A stretch of DNA of 64,000 nt, from NCBI GenBank assembly GCA_025506515.1, contig JACCIX010001097.1:45023-109022 (forward strand), in the 5' to 3' direction. Of this stretch, positions 21,384 to 33,542 are shown piece by piece (positions within the stretch are counted from its first letter, which is position 1; each line of letters starts with the position of its first letter). The notes beneath the pieces are model-generated. The model was not told the DNA's origin and ran no database searches. It saw only the letters and a program-made list of their open reading frames with translations. The position numbers and the translations under genes were made by a program. This stretch comes from Flaveria trinervia (Eukaryota > Streptophyta > Magnoliopsida > Asterales > Asteraceae).

Positions 21384-22772
21384 TTTTTGAGTGATTAAAT
21401 CCCCTATTGAATTCCATGGCATAGTCTGATGTTTAACAAACTAAATTGATAAAATTGAAATAAAAATAAAAGGCTTAAACTGAAATACAAAACTAAACTT
21501 GGTTTTGACTTTTTGTGTGAGGTGTAAATCCTAAGATAGAAATCTAATGGATTCGGTTCCGGAATAGGCAGCTTCAATTATTTTTGACCATAATTGGACC
21601 AATTCAAATTGGAATCATACAGGCAAGTCAAATCATTTGGGACATGTTATCAACACCTTATGATGCTCAATTCTTGTTTTCATCTAGAGTCATTAGCAAG
21701 TTTAGGAAATCATACTAGTACTATTAGATCCCACCTTGATGTGGACTTTCAAGAATTGCAGCCATGATGATTGTCAGTATACTGATCCTCTTAAATCCAT
21801 ACACAGACTTTTGACACAGATTGGTGATAGTTTAGGGTTTGATTATTTGAACAAGCATTTGTGGATCCCACACTTATATGGTAATCAACATTCCTCAGGA
21901 GAGTTTTGAGCAGTCTCAGGGTAATTTTCAAGAAGACACTATTCTTAGAACTTTCAGAGAGAAGCCAAGCCTCATGTCAGTGCCACCACATAGCAGAGAG
22001 GCGGCAAACAACAAAGAAGTCTAGAATATATAGGTTATGCTTATCCTCAGGTTAGTGCCACCACACAGCAGACAGACATATAACCTATCTTCTTGTTTGA
22101 GCATTTTTCATCTTCATGCACAGTTCTCACCAACAACATAAGTTATTAGTTTGATTGCTTTTGCTCATATTTTGGTCTTACGCACACATTTGTGGCGTTT
22201 AATCTGCTCGTCACCCCTTATTGGAATTTGTTGATTGTGTTAACCAGGGATAAGATGTTAACCCACAGCTTGTTGAACAACTTAGTTTGTTCTTGATATC
22301 ACCAATAAGGTCTAATCGTCTATTGTGTTAAATCTACCAACATATCATCTGTGGTCTAACAACCTCTAGGTCTACTTTCTTTATGTTACCTTAGTAGTAG
22401 CTAGTTTTACTATCATCTTTCCTTTTATATTGCTCAGACTACACAGACTTATACTTTGAACTTCGCATCTTATTTTATTTAATCTTTTAAAGTCCCAAGT
22501 GATTTGTACATGTGTACTATCATTTTCCGAAGTTATTGAATCGGTATCACAGATACGATCTACTTTCTATCAGCCAGCCTCTCCTTCTCCCCCTTTTTTT
22601 GTTTTTTTGTTAATGTTACTAACTGACCTATTCTCCCCCTAAAATTCTAAAACCGTAACCGATTTACGCTTTTTAGGATTTTAATAGGCGACCGAATAAC
22701 ACTAATGTATTAAAATGATTAAACAAATAGATACAGATAATAAATAATTAAAAAGGAACAAGACTCATCGGA

Positions 22773-24718
22773 CTACACATGATCATCATCGGGAATTACA
22801 TCACTTTTCTTTTTAATTCCGTTGACCTCTAATAGATATAGAAAACGTGGTTTGTCAAAATACTTTATATAGAGGTCAGCGTGTTGAAAATCAGTATTTA
22901 TTTTAATCACACCGATTAAGTTCTTTTCAAAGCAGTCACGTATAAAGTGATATTTTATACCGATGTGTTTGGTCTTAGGGTGTTGGACCGGATTTTTAGT
23001 TACCGCAATTGCAGCAGAGTTATCAACAAAAATAGGAGTGGATGAGAAATGCACACCGTAGTCCCGCATTTGCTGTTGAATCCAAATGATTTGTGAATAG
23101 CAACTTGCAGCAACAACGTATTATGCTTCATAGGTTGACAAAGCAACCGAGTTCAGCTTCTTACACTACCATGTCACTAATCTCCTCCCAAAGAATTGAC
23201 ATCCCGCTGATGTAGACTTGTAGTTCATCTTGCAGCCACCGTAATCCGAGTCACTATATGCTGTAAGCTCAAAATCATCGTCATGAGATACCATGACCCT
23301 AGAGTTGGTGTACCCTTCAATACGGGAATATCCACTTGACCCCTATCAGATGGTTAACTTTTGGCTTTACCTGATATCTTGAACATAAGCATGTCGCGTA
23401 CATGATATCAAGTCTTGAGGCGGTGAGGTACATGAGAGATCCAATCATACCTCGGTACATAGTGGCATCGACCAGATCACCATTCTCGTCGGGTGCTACA
23501 TCATGGTTTGTAGCAAGTGAAGTCCTAGCTGCAGAAGCATTCTCCATGTCCAACCGACTGAGGATATCTCCTACATACTTGGTCTGATGTAGGAAAATCC
23601 CTTTTGGTGTTTGATCCACCTGTAACCCGAGAAAGAATTTCATCTCTCCCATGGCACTCATCTCAACTCAGGCTTCATTACTACTTCAAATTCTTTACAT
23701 AGATCTTCGTTCTTGGAACCGAAGATTATGTCATCGACATAGATTTGAACAAGCAGTAAATCTCCATCCTTTTCTTTTATGAACAATGCACAGTCAATGA
23801 CACCTATGTGAAAACCATGTTTCACAAGGTGAGTCAAGAGTTTCTCATACCAGGCTCTAGGAGCTTGATGAAGCACATATAAAGCCTTGTCGAGTTTATA
23901 AACTTTGTCCTGATGATATGGATCCTCAAATCCCTCGGGTGGCTGATGTACACTGTCTCTCTGATTTCACCATGAAGGAAAGCACTCTTCACATCAAGTT
24001 GATAAACTTTAATCTTCATATAAGATGCATAGGCAAGGAAGATGCGGATTGCTTCCATTCTTGCCACGGGTGCAAACACTTCATTGTAGTCAATGCCCTC
24101 AACTTGTCGAAATCCTTGGACAACAAGTCAAACCTTGTTTCGGATGATCACACCTTGATTATCTTTCTTGCATTTCAAGACCAATTTAATACCAATTACC
24201 TTAGCACCTTTAGGTCTATCCACCAGAGTCCATACACCTAACTTCTTGAACTAAAAAAGTTCTTCTTGCATGGCACTCACCCATGCCTCATCATTTAGGG
24301 CTTCACTAACATACTTTGGCTCAAACTGAGACACAAAGCAACGATATGCACCATCATGAAGGTACCCCTTTTCCATTACCGAGGCATAGTTAGCTGAGTA
24401 CAGCTGATTTCTGGTCTGAACTCCTGACCTCACATTTCCAATGACATTGTCCAAGGGATGATAGACATCTAGGCGTGATCCAGGAGTTGTTGGAACAACT
24501 ACCTCAGAATGAAGATTATGAACATTTGGTTCAGTATCTGAGGCAGTAGGAGTCTGAGGTTCTAAAGACGCAGAGGCATTGCTATTGGATGCTTGTGGAC
24601 TTGCAGGAATAGGAACCTGTTCCTCCTGGTTGTTCTGATCAGTCTCCATAGCTTCTTCATCAGAGGAGGAGTCACTATTATCAAGTGCTCCCCTTGAGGG
24701 TTAGATGAGCTACCTTGT
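22773..24718 (-). pseudogene. Element F reverse transcriptase and RNase H
   Basis: From 24718 down: a linker after integrase, RT N-terminus (EALNDEAWVSAMQEEL), APVARMEAIRIFLAYASYMKIKVYQLDVKSAFLHGEI, the catalytic IYVDDIIFGS, MGEMKFFLGLQVDQ, YRGMIGSLMYLTASRLDIMYA, then RNase H with IFVDNSAAIAVTKNPVQHPKTKHI and a terminal tail ending at 22773. At least four stops or frameshifts separate the pieces (near 24250, 23840, 23660, and 23070-23320). The YVDD and RNase H DNSA residues remain. This is typical copia order, with RT after integrase. Confidence 0.88.
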
Positions 24719-26537
24719 TGTAAGGCCCCGTTCCCAGGAAGCCTCACAGTAAGTTAATCATAGCATAAAATCAGTTTAATAACAAAACATTGTAGCGGAA
24801 ATAATTAGACATTCATTTAAAACTTAGAAACCATGTCGTACTCATACATTTGCCATTTAACTAAAACAAAACATAATACTTGTTCTTAAATTACAATGAA
24901 GATTTCATAAGCAGGAATGCCATCCATAGTTACCCAAGTAGCTCCCTGGTGCCATCCTCAACATCAACACTTACCTGCCACCTATTATGCATAAAAGTCA
25001 GCTTTGCTGACTGAGTTCTAGTTTTAGGTAAATAAGAAAATATAACTTTATCCTTCATATAATGACCACACGTACAGAATACATAACATTTTGATCATAA
25101 TAAGCATGTTCATTATCTTTCATTCTTTCATAGCTTTCACTTCATCATAAACGAGATTGCACAAAGCAAGAGCTCCATGTTGATCGACAACAAATGTTGA
25201 TCCCTCTCGGTACACATGAAAACGGTAGCTAACCCCCGACAGTTATCCACACTGCAAGGCACATAGACCGCTCATGAATATGGATCCATCATCATAAATC
25301 AGACTCACATAAGTGAAGTCTATCATAGTGCTTGCAAGACTTTCCATCATCAAATGGGCTCGGGGGTAACGTTCATTAAGTTTCACTTTTCATTAATATA
25401 ATCTTTCACTTTAATATATAATACTTAACTTATTAAGTACACAACATACCAAGTACTAGTCGTCATAAAACATAACTGATCCTCCGCGGGACAACGTGGG
25501 TTCGGGGGCGGCAGCTCCTAGTGGGGTCCAAGGGGCAACGCCCCTGGCTGGGGCCGCCGGGCTGCCAGGTCAGCGCGGAAAATTTTTATTTTTAAACATT
25601 TATATAACACATTTTCTTATAGAAAAATCTATCTTTCTGTAAAACCTCATAAAATCTCCATCATTTAAAAACGTATATTTACCATGCATAATAACCCCAA
25701 AACATGGAAAACTTATAAATAAGGGGATCTAGAACTCACCTGGTTTCCGAGACCAACTTCTAAACTAAGCTTACAAGGCTAGGATCTCACTACACAGCCT
25801 GCAGATGAGTTGACACTTAAAGGTGTTAATTTCTACCTAATTTCGCTACAAAATCAGCAATTTCGCAGCTAGATTCCCCAATAGTTTCGTTGCTAGTTTC
25901 GCTGGCATCTTTGCTGGCAGTTTCGCTGGTATCTTCGCTGCCAGTTTTGCTTAACTTTCATTGGAAAACCATGTCTGCGAAACTACCTGTGAAACTATAG
26001 TTTCGCAGGAAGTCCTCATAGTTTCGCTGATTGAATATGCAAACTCGCTGGATGCATGTGCAGTTTCACAGATCGCATAAAAATTACGAACCAACTCGTT
26101 TTTACTCCAAAATCATAACTTTTTACGTCCAATCTCTTAGTTTATCATCCATGAGGCCAAATCTAAGCTTTATACATGTTTTCATACGTAAAAATGTGAC
26201 CTTTATGCGATTCTTTGCTACTTTTCAAAACCCAAAACCCTAGAATCCGGGTTTGATCTAAAGAAGGTTTAGAGGTCGATTCTTACCTGGATTTGTTGCT
26301 CCTTTCTTGTGTTTTGATGCTCCAACACCCAGATCTTCAATCCCTTGACCTTTGAAGCTCCAAATCTAGAGTTTCCTTCACTTTCTCTCTCTACTTCTCT
26401 CTCTCTATGAATTTGGTGGCTAGGGTTGCAAACGATGCAAATGGAGGCTGATTTGGGTGGGTTACGGGGCTGATTAAATACCCATTAATTAAGCCCATTA
26501 TCCTTAATGACTCGTTTTGACTTTTCGAGGTGTTACA
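24719..26537 (-). mobile_element. Solo LTR related to family B, 1,819 bp
   Basis: It runs tgtaaggccccgttccc to cgaggtgttaca, with a perfect duplication cttgt at 24714-24718 and 26538-26542. On the minus strand it starts TGTAACACCTCG and ends GGGGCCTTACA, like family B LTRs, but the interior is a different subfamily. It splits F pol between integrase and RT. Confidence 0.9.
25845..26070 (-). repeat. Word array in B-related solo LTR
   Basis: Variants of agtttcgctggc, atcttcgctgcc and atagtttcgctg recur over about 220 bp. The words differ entirely from those of element F and of family B proper. Confidence 0.8.
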
Positions 26538-28040
26538 CTTGTGAACCAGATGATGTTGAATCTGGAGCCGGTGGGTTCAAGACATCATACATCATCTTGG
26601 TTGCCAACTCTTCATCAGAAGTGGAGAGTGAGATGTTGAAGGATTTGAAGAATCCATCATAGTCAAAAAAGAAAGCGAGTCCTTTTCCTGCAGGTGGTAT
26701 GGTGTATCTCTGAACATCTGCGTTGCACCACACTTTTACTTGACCTGTTGAGTTGTTGTAAACTCTCTTTTTCAGTATGTTGTATCCTAGAAATATACCA
26801 TCATCAGCCTTCTCGCTAAATTTTCCCTCCTGAGTCTTCTTTAGTAGGGTGCACGGGGCACCAAATGGCTCGAGATACTCTAGATTTGGTTTACGTCGCT
26901 GTAGTAACTCGTAGCATGTCTTGCCATGGCGTTTAACTACCAGAATGCCTATTTAGTGTATAACATGCATTTGCAACTACTTCATTCTAGAATTGGATAG
27001 GCAGTTTTGAGTCTGCTAGCATTGTCCGTGTCGTCTCTATCAAACTGCGATTCTTCCTTTCAGCAACGCCATTCATCTGAGGAGTGTAGGCAGAAGTGAA
27101 CTAATGCACAATTCCTTTTTCCTTGCAGTAAGCCTCCATCCATTGATTCTTGAACTCGGTTCCGTTGTTTGAGCGCACTTGACGTACCTTCAACTTGTAT
27201 AGGGACTCCATAGTAGTTACTAACTCTTTGAATGAGTCAAATGTTTCTGATTTGGATTTTAGAAACATCACCCAAGTGAATCTTGAGTAGTCATGAGTAA
27301 CTACATAACAGTACAAGTCGCCTGCAATGCTTCTTGTAATGACTGGACCAAACAGTTCCATATGAAGAAGTTTAAGAGGAAGTTCGATAGAGTGAATTTT
27401 CTTTTCCTTATGAGCCTGCTTCATCTGTTTACCCTTCTTGCACCCAACACAGAAATCCAGAAGTTGGAAATTTTTGACGTTAACTCCTCTCACTAGATCA
27501 TTCTGGATCAAGTGATTCATCTTCCGTGGATTAATGTGTCCCATTCTCCTATGCCAGGAGATGGATTCATTCTTAGTAGCTTTTGACAAGAAGCACTGAA
27601 CTTCATGATCCATTGTGGAGGCCTTCGATAGATCCAAGACATAAAGGTCCTTATATCTTGAGGCATACATTAATACTTGATCCTCGGGGATTACGTAGTC
27701 CTTCTTCAGGACATAGCACTTCTTATTGTCAAACACTACCTTAAAGTCTTTATCACAAATTTGTGAAACTGAAAGCAAGTTATTCTGAAGTTGTTGAACG
27801 TAGTTTACCTTGTCAAATTTCACTTTCTGATTACCAATTTCTCATTGAGCTGTGATGTACCCACCTTTGTTTCCACCAAACGAAACGTGACCTCCTTTTA
27901 TCTGTTTGACGTTTGATAAGAGATCCCTGTTTCCTGTCATGTGCCTGGATGCTCCGCTATCTATGATCCATGTGTTGGTTTCAGCACTATATCGAACACC
28001 CTTCACATTCAATTTGAAAACATTAGTTCAGGTTAGGAAC
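26538..28040 (-). pseudogene. Element F protease, gag-preintegrase and integrase
   Basis: Protease is recognisable near 27960 by its D-S-G triplet (WIIDSGASRHMTG). An in-frame TGA follows near 27845. The frame 27823-27101 carries the integrase zinc module (WHRRMGHINPRKM, CVGCKKGKQ) and part of the core (THDYSRFTWVMF). The second catalytic position reads RSNNGTEF, so the usual Asp is Asn. The catalytic Glu lies in GVAERKN further down, beyond a stop near 27100. The C-terminal part reaches the solo LTR at 26537. Protease may have been functional, but integrase is broken by both stop and active-site loss. Confidence 0.88.
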
Positions 28041-29422
28041 CTAAGCCTTCACTGGCTTGGGTTTCCCAGAGGCATCACACATCATAAATGTTACCCATTG
28101 ATCATTTGAGGGTGAGGGAAGCTCAAATGTCTGTTTGTTCTCATTTTCAGATACGGAGAAGGATTTTTCCTTCCATAAGCCAGATTTGTGTAAGGCCTGT
28201 ATGTGATAAACAGACGACTGGCTGATGGGTTGAACTTTGTGTTCCCTATCTCTTTTAGGAGGCGTCACTGAGTTCTTCTTACTAGAGCTAGGTTTTGGTT
28301 CAGAAAATTCAACTTTCTTCCTCGATGTCTGATAATAAGGACAATGAGACGCAATGTGTCCGTACTCTCCATAATTGTAGCAGGATATGCTTTCAACTTT
28401 ACGATTTATTTGTTTTTGTGGAGATGTAGGTGACACACAGGTGATCTTATCCTGTTTGGACTTAGACACTTCTTGGTTAGATGTATAGTCTGGTTTTACA
28501 AATTTAATTGTTTTACCTGGTTTTACAAATTTAATTGTTTTACCTGGTTTTACATCTTTTACATTATGTTTTCCTGGACTTTTACATGATTCACATGATT
28601 TGTTAACATTAATGTTCCTTTTAGGTTCAGATTTGACTTTGTTTGAACCAGACTTAATATTAACTTTTTCAAACTCTTTTTCCAGGTTGACACAAGGTAT
28701 TTTGCCTTTTGACTTTGAAGTGGTCTCCTTTTGTTTAGTGCCAGATTCAGTTGATTTACTTGTGGAATCTAGATCACTAATAAGAGGAGTGGACACCACA
28801 TGATATTTGATTGGATTATTATTGATTGGCTTACATTTTGCATTCATCAAGATCTCATGTGGTGGTGGAACCACTTTATAGCCCAATCCCTCCCCGTTGT
28901 TTCTTTCTCTCACTAAGTTTTGGACTATGTGTGAAGAGCTAGTCCAACTATGTAGTTTTTGTTTTAGGGAATTTACTTCTACTTCTAAAACTGCTTTTTG
29001 CTTCTTAGTGTCCTCTAGGGAGTTAAGATAGTATCTAATATCATTAGCTTGGTTAAAGGCTATAACTTCTGTTTCCCTAAGCTGTTTGTTCAAAAGGTCT
29101 ATCTTTTCTTTATAACTATGCTCATTTTGTTTTAAAACTCTGTTAGCTTCAGTGCATAGTTCTAGGTCCTTTACTAAGTTATCATTATGATCTAATACCT
29201 AGCAAATTTAGAATCAATGCTTTCCCTAAATTTATTACAATCAAAACAAGCATGATTATTAAATAGTTGGTTAGTAGTACTTACCTGAGCGGTTTCTGAA
29301 GAATCGGCCATCAAAGTAGAATGTGAAGTTTCTGGAGCTGGTGATTCTAACTTCGTAGTAGTTATCACGTCTTCAGGCAGGTAGGTGACCACTGGTGCAA
29401 TTTCATCAGAGTTGGACATCAT
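28041..29422 (-). pseudogene. Element F gag C-terminal half with coiled coil and second knuckle
   Basis: The frame 29422-29192 encodes an acidic linker and a Cys-containing CFDCNKFRE segment. A frameshift near 29195 leads to the 350-residue frame 29093-28041. That frame starts with a coiled coil (KQLRETEVIAFNQANDIRYYLNSLE), continues into a Lys-rich region with a 27-bp tandem repeat (28491-28556, KPGKTIKFV twice), then a degenerate knuckle CYNYGEYGHIASHC in which the second Cys is Tyr, and ends beside protease. An extended gag of this kind is usual in SIRE-like elements. Confidence 0.8.
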
Positions 29423-29440
29423 GATATCTACTGCTATGTC

Positions 29441-30837
29441 TCATTCACTAGCAGAATCGTCATCTATATCTTCCACACTAGCGATATTTGATTCTCCCGG
29501 TGAGACGAACCGAAAGCTCCAGTCCTGTCCTTCATCCTCATTAGCAGTCAAGGCTTTATAATCCTTGCTTGATGAAGTAGGGCTGCTAGTGGGTTTCTCC
29601 TCACGATTGAAGGTGGAGAAAGGATTCCCATTGCTAGTCTTCTTTGGCTTCATGCATTCCCTTTTGAAATGCCCTTTCTCACCACAGTTGAAACAGGTCA
29701 CCTTTAACTTATCGAAGCCAAAGGTTGTGTCCTTAGTTGCGACCAAGTTCTGTCCGGTCTTTTTGACAAACTTCTTAGCTCGTCGGACAGCACTCTCTAA
29801 GGCCCACATAATGTCCATCCGTTCCAACTCAGTCTCGTCAACCTGCTCGTAATCTTCATCAGCCAGGTGGCAGTTCCCTATCTTTCCAGTAATTAGTCAA
29901 TCATAAGAGTGGACTACTGCAGCTAAAAGATCCATGTGCTCTTTAGCCACTTCAACTGTCACACTTCCGAAGTTTTTGGTCTTCAGCTTTGCTGCATTGG
30001 CTTCGGGTATCATATGTTGGGTACCAGACAACCCTCACGTTTCTGTCCACGAAGTGGAAGCTTGAGCTGGACCAGCTGAGCTTGACACAAAGGCAGTCTG
30101 CAGTGGTGCTCCAGATGTCTTTGCCTGAGGAGTCATGTTATAGAGCGCAAGATTCTGATCATTTCTTCTCTCAGTTTCAGAATGAAGTCATTTATATATA
30201 ACTTTGTTAGCATACCATTCTGTCTGAGATTTGAGACAAAAGACGCCCCTTCCTCCGGTAATCCATCAGCAAAGTTGGACACTTTATCTTCCATCGACGT
30301 CGTTACCCCATGAGTGTGCATCTCACTCATCAAGTGATAGAATCTGTCAATCACGTCATCCAGGCTTTCCTTACCCATTGAAGAGAAGTTGTCAAACTCC
30401 TTCTTCAAAGCCTTAGCCTTTATGGCCTTGAGTGATGCATTCCCATCATACCTCTTTTCCAATGCATCCTATAATTTATTTGCTTGTGTATATTCCGAGA
30501 ATTGATGGAAGATATCCTTCGGAATAGACTGTGTAAGCAAAGCATAGACTTTCTTTTCGACATTGTATTTTTCCTTTTGTTCATCAGTCATGCCACCAAG
30601 TGTGAGTTTGACACCATCAGCTCCTACAGGCATGCTGTACCCCGACTCAATAGACTCCCACAGATTTGGATCTACTCTGTTTAAGTAGATCTCGAAACGT
30701 TGTTTCCATTGTGGGTATACGTCCAACGTGATAAGCTTTGGGGGTTTATTATAATTCTCCACTTCGTTCTCTAGTAGCAATAGGTTCTGTATACGTGAGT
30801 CTCTTCCTGCTGTAAAGGCTAAATATTGGTCCTCCAT
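29441..30837 (-). pseudogene. Element F gag N-terminal half with CCHC knuckle
   Basis: It starts at ATG 30837 (MEDQYLAFTAGRDSR). The UBN2-type gag core includes LDVYPQWKQRFEIYLNRVDPNLWESI and QSIPKDIFHQFSEY. An in-frame TAG at 30469 is followed in the same frame by EKRYDGNASLKAIKAKALKKEF and SLDDVIDRFYHLMSEM. A frameshift near 30135 and further damage to about 29840 precede the knuckle frame (29827-29441) with CFNCGEKGHFKREC, all ligands present. It forms the particle shell and binds RNA in an intact element. Confidence 0.88.
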
Positions 30838-31307
30838 TTCACTTAACTTTAATTTTTATAACTAACTGTTTTATGTGTGCGAATGAAGGTAGGCGATTGG
30901 AGTATTCGGGCGATTGAACTATGCGAATGGTTCAATCGTGGGACTGAACTAATGCGGATGAGTCAGTCGTCCGAATGAACTATTGCGGTTGAACAGTCCG
31001 AATAGAGTTCTCAATCGTACGAATGGGAGTACGAATGAGTCCAATCGTGCGTAAGGGGTATGCAAATGAGTTCAGTCATGCGATTGAGTCAATCGTGCGA
31101 CTGAGGCTGCTGGAATTCGAAAATTTCTAGGTTTAATGTGGGTTGACCGCAAAAACTCGAATTTTCACTAACCCTAATTGCCGTATGCCGAAAAAGCTGA
31201 ACTTTATGACCAGGAGACGTCTAAGACACCATTTGACACAAAAAGATTGTGTTTTTAGTGAAAAAACACAATTTCGTAAAAAAACAATTGAATCACACGT
31301 AATCAAG
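30838..31307 (-). other. Element F 5' leader with word array
   Basis: The leader between PBS and gag holds the word array at about 30880-31110 (gcgattgaac, caatcgtgcgactgagg, cagtcatgcgattgag). The rest, 31110-31307, has no repeat or ORF I can support. Confidence 0.8.
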
Positions 31308-31328
31308 AGCCAAAGCTCTAATACTACT
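31308..31328 (-). other. Element F primer-binding site
   Basis: The plus strand agccaaagctctaatactact gives a minus-strand GTATTAGAGCTTTGGCT next to the LTR. This is the initiator-Met-type PBS with a T substitution common in copia elements. Confidence 0.8.
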
Positions 31329-32049
31329 TGTTAGAGGATCGTGTACTTGAACAAAATACTAATTGATTAACGTGTATACCGAACCAAATAATGCGGAATC
31401 CTATTTGATTGGCGATCCAATCAGTGAGAATGCTCGTAGAAACAGTTATGAATTGAATCTAACGTTAAGAATCGATTAGAAATCGATCTACTGCGATCTA
31501 TGAACTTGGAGTATGATCTTAGAGGTCTCTGGATGGCTAGGGTACGTCTGGAGTTGAAGTGTGTTCAATGCTCACGTTTTTCCACGAATTAGGTGGTATT
31601 TATAGGTTTAGGTTTCTCATTCGGGTGACTGAACCATTAGTATGGTTCAGTCGTGCGATTGAGCCATGCGGTTGATCTATTCGCACAATTGAGTGTCCAG
31701 TCGTGCGACTGAGTCATTCGCATGAAGTTGCTTAGGCATATGAACCATTTAGGTGCATGGACACTTAGTCGCATGGCCATTCGGACGCATGACCACTGTT
31801 GGGGCGCATGGTCCATTCGGACACATGAGAACTTCATCTACTAAGTTTGAACGTATTCAATACTAGTTCAAACACCCACAAACCTATATAATCAATTCAA
31901 TATGCGTTAAACAACTCATTAATGAAATATTAAACATTATAATCACAACCAAACATTTACATTTCATTAAGTACTCAAGTATTACATAAGTGTAAGACAT
32001 TAAAGACATATTTCTTTAAGTTCAGAAACTAGAGAAACATGTACCTACA
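31329..32049 (-). repeat. Element F 5' LTR, 721 bp
   Basis: It matches 12485-13222 in full length, including the word array (about 31640-31830, with cagtcgtgcgactga at 31698-31712) and the TATA-like box near 31597. The 17-bp segment missing here relative to the other LTR gives an LTR-LTR indel that dates from after insertion. Confidence 0.93.
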
Positions 32050-32940
32050 TGTTATACTGGTGGTGAGGAGGGCCATATGAGCAGAGACTGCAAGAAGCCA
32101 AGGGCTGAAAGTTCTGGTGCAGGGAAGAAGACTATCGGGACTGAAGGGCAGAGGGCGAGTGCCAGAGCATTCACAATGACGCAGGAGGAGGCTAGGACGG
32201 ACCCTGATGTTGTGTCAGGTATGTTTCTAGTAAATCAAACTTTATCCTCTGTGTTATTTGATTCTGGTGCTAGTAAAAATTTTATTTCTGCTGCTTTCTG
32301 TGCTAAATTGCCTGTTAGTAGTTAGAATATAGATACACCCTTCGATGTAGAAACTGCCATAGGTAAATCTACCTGGATTTCCGAGATGATATAAGGTTGT
32401 GACATAGAATTAGAAGGTCACAAGTTCCCTATTAGACCATTCATGATGACTTTAGGTGGGTTCGATGTAGTCCTAAGAATGGATTGGTTGGCAGACTACG
32501 AGGCGAACATTGTGTGTTGCAAGAAGATGATTCGACTGACAGCGCCTGATGGGAGTTCGGTGATGGTTTACGGTGATTGAGTCATGATGATCCTGAAAGT
32601 GATTTCGATGGCGGTGGCAGGAAAGTGCATAAGACGTGGATGTAGCGCTTACTTGGCCTACGTAAAGGATGTGGACGCACCGACACCACAACTAACCAAT
32701 GTATCGGTTATGTGTGACTTTCCATATGTGTTTCCTGAAGACTTACCAGGAGTGCCACCTGACCACGATATCGAGTTTCAGATTGACTTGACACTGGATG
32801 CCCAACCTATAGCTAAGGCACCGTATCAATTGGCTCCAACTGAGATGAAAGAGTTAATGGAGCAATTGCAGGAGTTGCTTGATAAGGGGTCATTAGACCG
32901 AGTATCACGCCTTGGGGTGCCCCAGTCTTGTTCATGAAGA
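32050..32940 (+). pseudogene. B1 gag end, protease and RT start
   Basis: After the element F target duplication the split knuckle resumes as a degenerate CYTGGEEGHMSRDC (second Cys replaced by Gly). Protease follows with SSVLFDSGASKNFIS (D-S-G intact) at about 32240-32285. In-frame stops lie after PVSS (32324), after SEMI (near 32392) and near 32578. The linker to RT reads CDFPYVFPEDLPGVPPDHDIEFQIDL and APYQLAPTEMKELMEQLQELLDKG, then the frame is lost near 32890. Order and motifs match element A. Confidence 0.86.
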
Positions 32941-33508
32941 AGAAGGATGGTAGCATGAGAATGTGTATAGACTACCATGAGTTAAATAAGGTGAATGTAA
33001 AGAATTGGTAACCCTTACTGCGGATTGATAATTTGTTTAATCAGCTTCAAGGTGCCAGTTGGTTCTCAATGATAGATCTTTGATCTGGCTACCATCAGTT
33101 AAAGGTGAAAGCACAGGATGTCCCTAAAATAGCTTTTCACACATGTTATGGACACTACGAGTTTCTCGTTATGTCTTTTGGTTTGACTAACGCGCCAGCT
33201 GCTTTTATGGACTTAAGGAATCGAGTGTGTCGAACAATGTTAGATAAATCGATGATTGCGTTTATTGATGATATCCTGATTTATTCAAAGAGTAAGGAGG
33301 AGCATGCCGGTCACATACGAGAGGTGTTGGAGATGTTTAGAAGGGAGAAGTTGTATGCTAAATTCTCCAAGTGCGCATTCTGGTTGCGCGAGGTTTAATA
33401 TTTGGGTCATGTAGTGAGTCCCGAGGGGATTATAGTGGACCCGACAAAGGTGGAGGGGGTGATGCAATGGAAGTCTTCAAAGATGCCATCTGAGATTTGT
33501 AGTTTCTC
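32941..33508 (+). pseudogene. B1 RT palm, first copy of duplicated block
   Basis: The block encodes the RT palm (MRMCIDYHELNKV, damaged; HYEFLVMSFGLTNAPAAFMDL; IAFIDDILIYSKS) and thumb start. In-frame stops occur near 33009, 33081 and 33397. It is repeated about 590 bp downstream, and the join carries a perfect inverted repeat. Confidence 0.85.
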
Positions 33509-33542
33509 ATGCTACCATCCTTCATGAAGAAGAAGGATGGTA
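33509..33542 (+). repeat. Perfect hairpin at the RT duplication junction
   Basis: gctaccatccttc and gaaggatggtagc form 13-bp perfect arms around the loop atgaagaa. The right arm is normal RT sequence; the left arm is an extra inverted copy present only at this junction. Confidence 0.85.

Larger units (their letters stand above)
20187..22772 (-). other. Element F spacer between RNase H and the downstream ORF
   Basis: About 2.6 kb carry no ORF I trust. The spacer contains two word arrays (20265-20480 and 20870-21180), four dyads (21250-21383), and a repeated gtgccaccaca-agcaga block near 21978 and 22055. Long pol-env spacers are typical of SIRE-like elements. Confidence 0.75.
12485..32049 (-). 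mobile_element. SIRE-like Ty1/copia element F with downstream ORF and three nested solo LTRs
   Basis: Two 720-740 bp LTRs flank it and a perfect 5-bp target duplication, tgtta, lies at 12480-12484 and 32050-32054. It inserted into B1 gag. On the minus strand the order is 5' LTR, PBS, leader, gag with two knuckle regions, protease, integrase, RT, RNase H, a 2.6-kb spacer, a large downstream ORF, PPT, 3' LTR. The long gag, the spacer and the downstream ORF fit the SIRE/Maximus lineage. Removing the three solo LTRs (5.4 kb) leaves about 14.2 kb. All coding parts are broken. Confidence 0.92.
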
